In this document: positions 13,417 through 13,890 of the stretch, piece after piece | Position numbering within the stretch: the stretch's first letter is position 1 | Layout of the letters: the number at the start of each line of letters is the position of its first letter | DNA from: Caryophanales bacterium UBA5632 | GTDB taxonomy: Bacteria > Bacillota_I > Bacilli_A > Izemoplasmatales > Hujiaoplasmataceae | Reading direction: 5' to 3' | Assembly (NCBI GenBank): GCA_002421405.1 | Contig: DIJY01000070.1 | Span: 1-13,890, forward strand | DNA length: 13,890 nt | The notes under the pieces: generated by a model | The model's input: only the letters and a program-made list of their open reading frames with translations | Databases searched by the model: none | What the model was told of the DNA's origin: nothing | Made by a program: the position numbers and the translations under genes

Positions 13417-13890
13417 ATGCGAATCACAAAAAGAATATTTGATGACTTAGCCATTATAATGATTGGGCTAGGCGTCTTGGTGGGACTTATTTTTCCCTTT
13501 TTTCATTATTACTTGGGGTACCGGAAGAGATCACTCAGCGTCCAATTTTCATCATTTCATGCATATTGGCAGGGGTGTTTCTAGGTTCAATTAATATTAT
13601 GATTGCACGCCAAATAATTGGTAAACCCATAAAACATCTATCCTATAAAATGAAAAATATTCAGACCATCATACTGAATAATACGAATGGCAAGCCCAAA
13701 GAAGTCTGTACACCTGAGAGTTGCTTTATAAAAGTTGACTCAAATGATGAGGTGGGTGAAAGTGCGAATGCCTTTAACAACTTAGTCACCGCTCTATCAG
13801 GGTGCTACAAACCAATGCCGAAATCAACGAATTCACAGTGACTCTAACTTCTCATCTTGAACTTGATATTCTTGCTAAAGAAACATTGGA
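13417..13890 (+). pseudogene. Membrane HAMP-type sensor (probable GGDEF regulator), two frameshifts, 3' end outside window
   Basis: GGAG (13405-13408) precedes ATG 13417. The N-terminus IFDDLAIIMIGLGVLVGLIF is a first TM helix. The frame then breaks at the T6 run 13498-13503; restoring one T continues as LLLGVPEEITQRPIFIISC, a second TM (IISCILAGVFLGSINIMIA), then RQIIGKPIKHLSYKMKNIQ and a HAMP-like helix with CTPESCF and DSNDEVGESANAFNNLV. At GGG 13800-13802 it breaks again; one extra base restores LQTNAEINEFTVTLTSHLEL to the window end. Both breaks equal a single lost base. The N-terminal pattern belongs to a Bacillota group whose C-terminal output is usually GGDEF, which would lie beyond the window. 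As written, translation stops after 52 codons. It is either a true pseudogene or assembly error at homopolymers. Confidence 0.75.

Noticed and set aside
1..13890. CRISPR arrays, tRNA or rRNA genes, insertion sequences, phage attachment sites
   Set aside because: No regularly spaced repeats, cloverleaf-like segments, transposase motifs or long terminal inverted repeats were seen on either strand.

Overview
The window looks like chromosomal DNA from a low-GC Bacillota (Firmicutes). The DNA is AT-rich and uses TGA as a stop codon. Ribosome binding sites are strong (AAGGAGG type), there is a match to the CcpA cre consensus, and there is a mannose-family PTS with a BglG/MtlR-like regulator. The genus cannot be fixed from the sequence; Erysipelotrichia or a related lineage is only a guess. 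No rRNA, tRNA, CRISPR array or intact insertion sequence was seen.

Left part, plus strand (1-2465): the 3' end of an extended SDR (3-beta-HSD/sterol-dehydrogenase-like), then a lipoprotein glycoside hydrolase of family 3. The GH3 conserves the active site known from the plant beta-glucan exohydrolases.

Middle, minus strand (8944 down to 2700): a compact seven-gene operon. Its order is PTS EIIC, EIID, EIIA, EIIB, a CX5R tyrosine-type phosphatase, a PRD/EIIB/EIIA-domain regulator, and a two-TM protein. The last appears to be a degenerate relative of membrane M28 peptidases that has lost its metal ligands. Every junction overlaps or is 2 bases apart. Upstream are a plausible sigma-A promoter and two cre-like sites; downstream is an intrinsic terminator. 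The layout suggests sugar uptake under catabolite repression, with a phosphatase, a regulator and a membrane pseudoenzyme made together with the transporter.

Right-middle (9312-11004, minus): an HSL/Aes-type esterase followed by a frameshifted, truncated remnant of a GPH-type sugar symporter and then a terminator. This appears to be the remains of an esterase-symporter operon. Further right (11005-12312) is gene-poor: one small two-TM protein with its own terminator, plus short coding-like fragments without starts.

Right end (12313-13890): two divergent signalling genes. One is an intact PAS-GGDEF diguanylate cyclase (minus) with a palindrome-rich leader. The other is a membrane/HAMP-type sensor (plus) broken by two separate 1-base frameshifts and cut by the window end. 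These frameshifts, the symporter remnant and the start-less fragments make 9.3-13.9 kb look like a decaying segment, unless the two frameshifts are sequencing errors.
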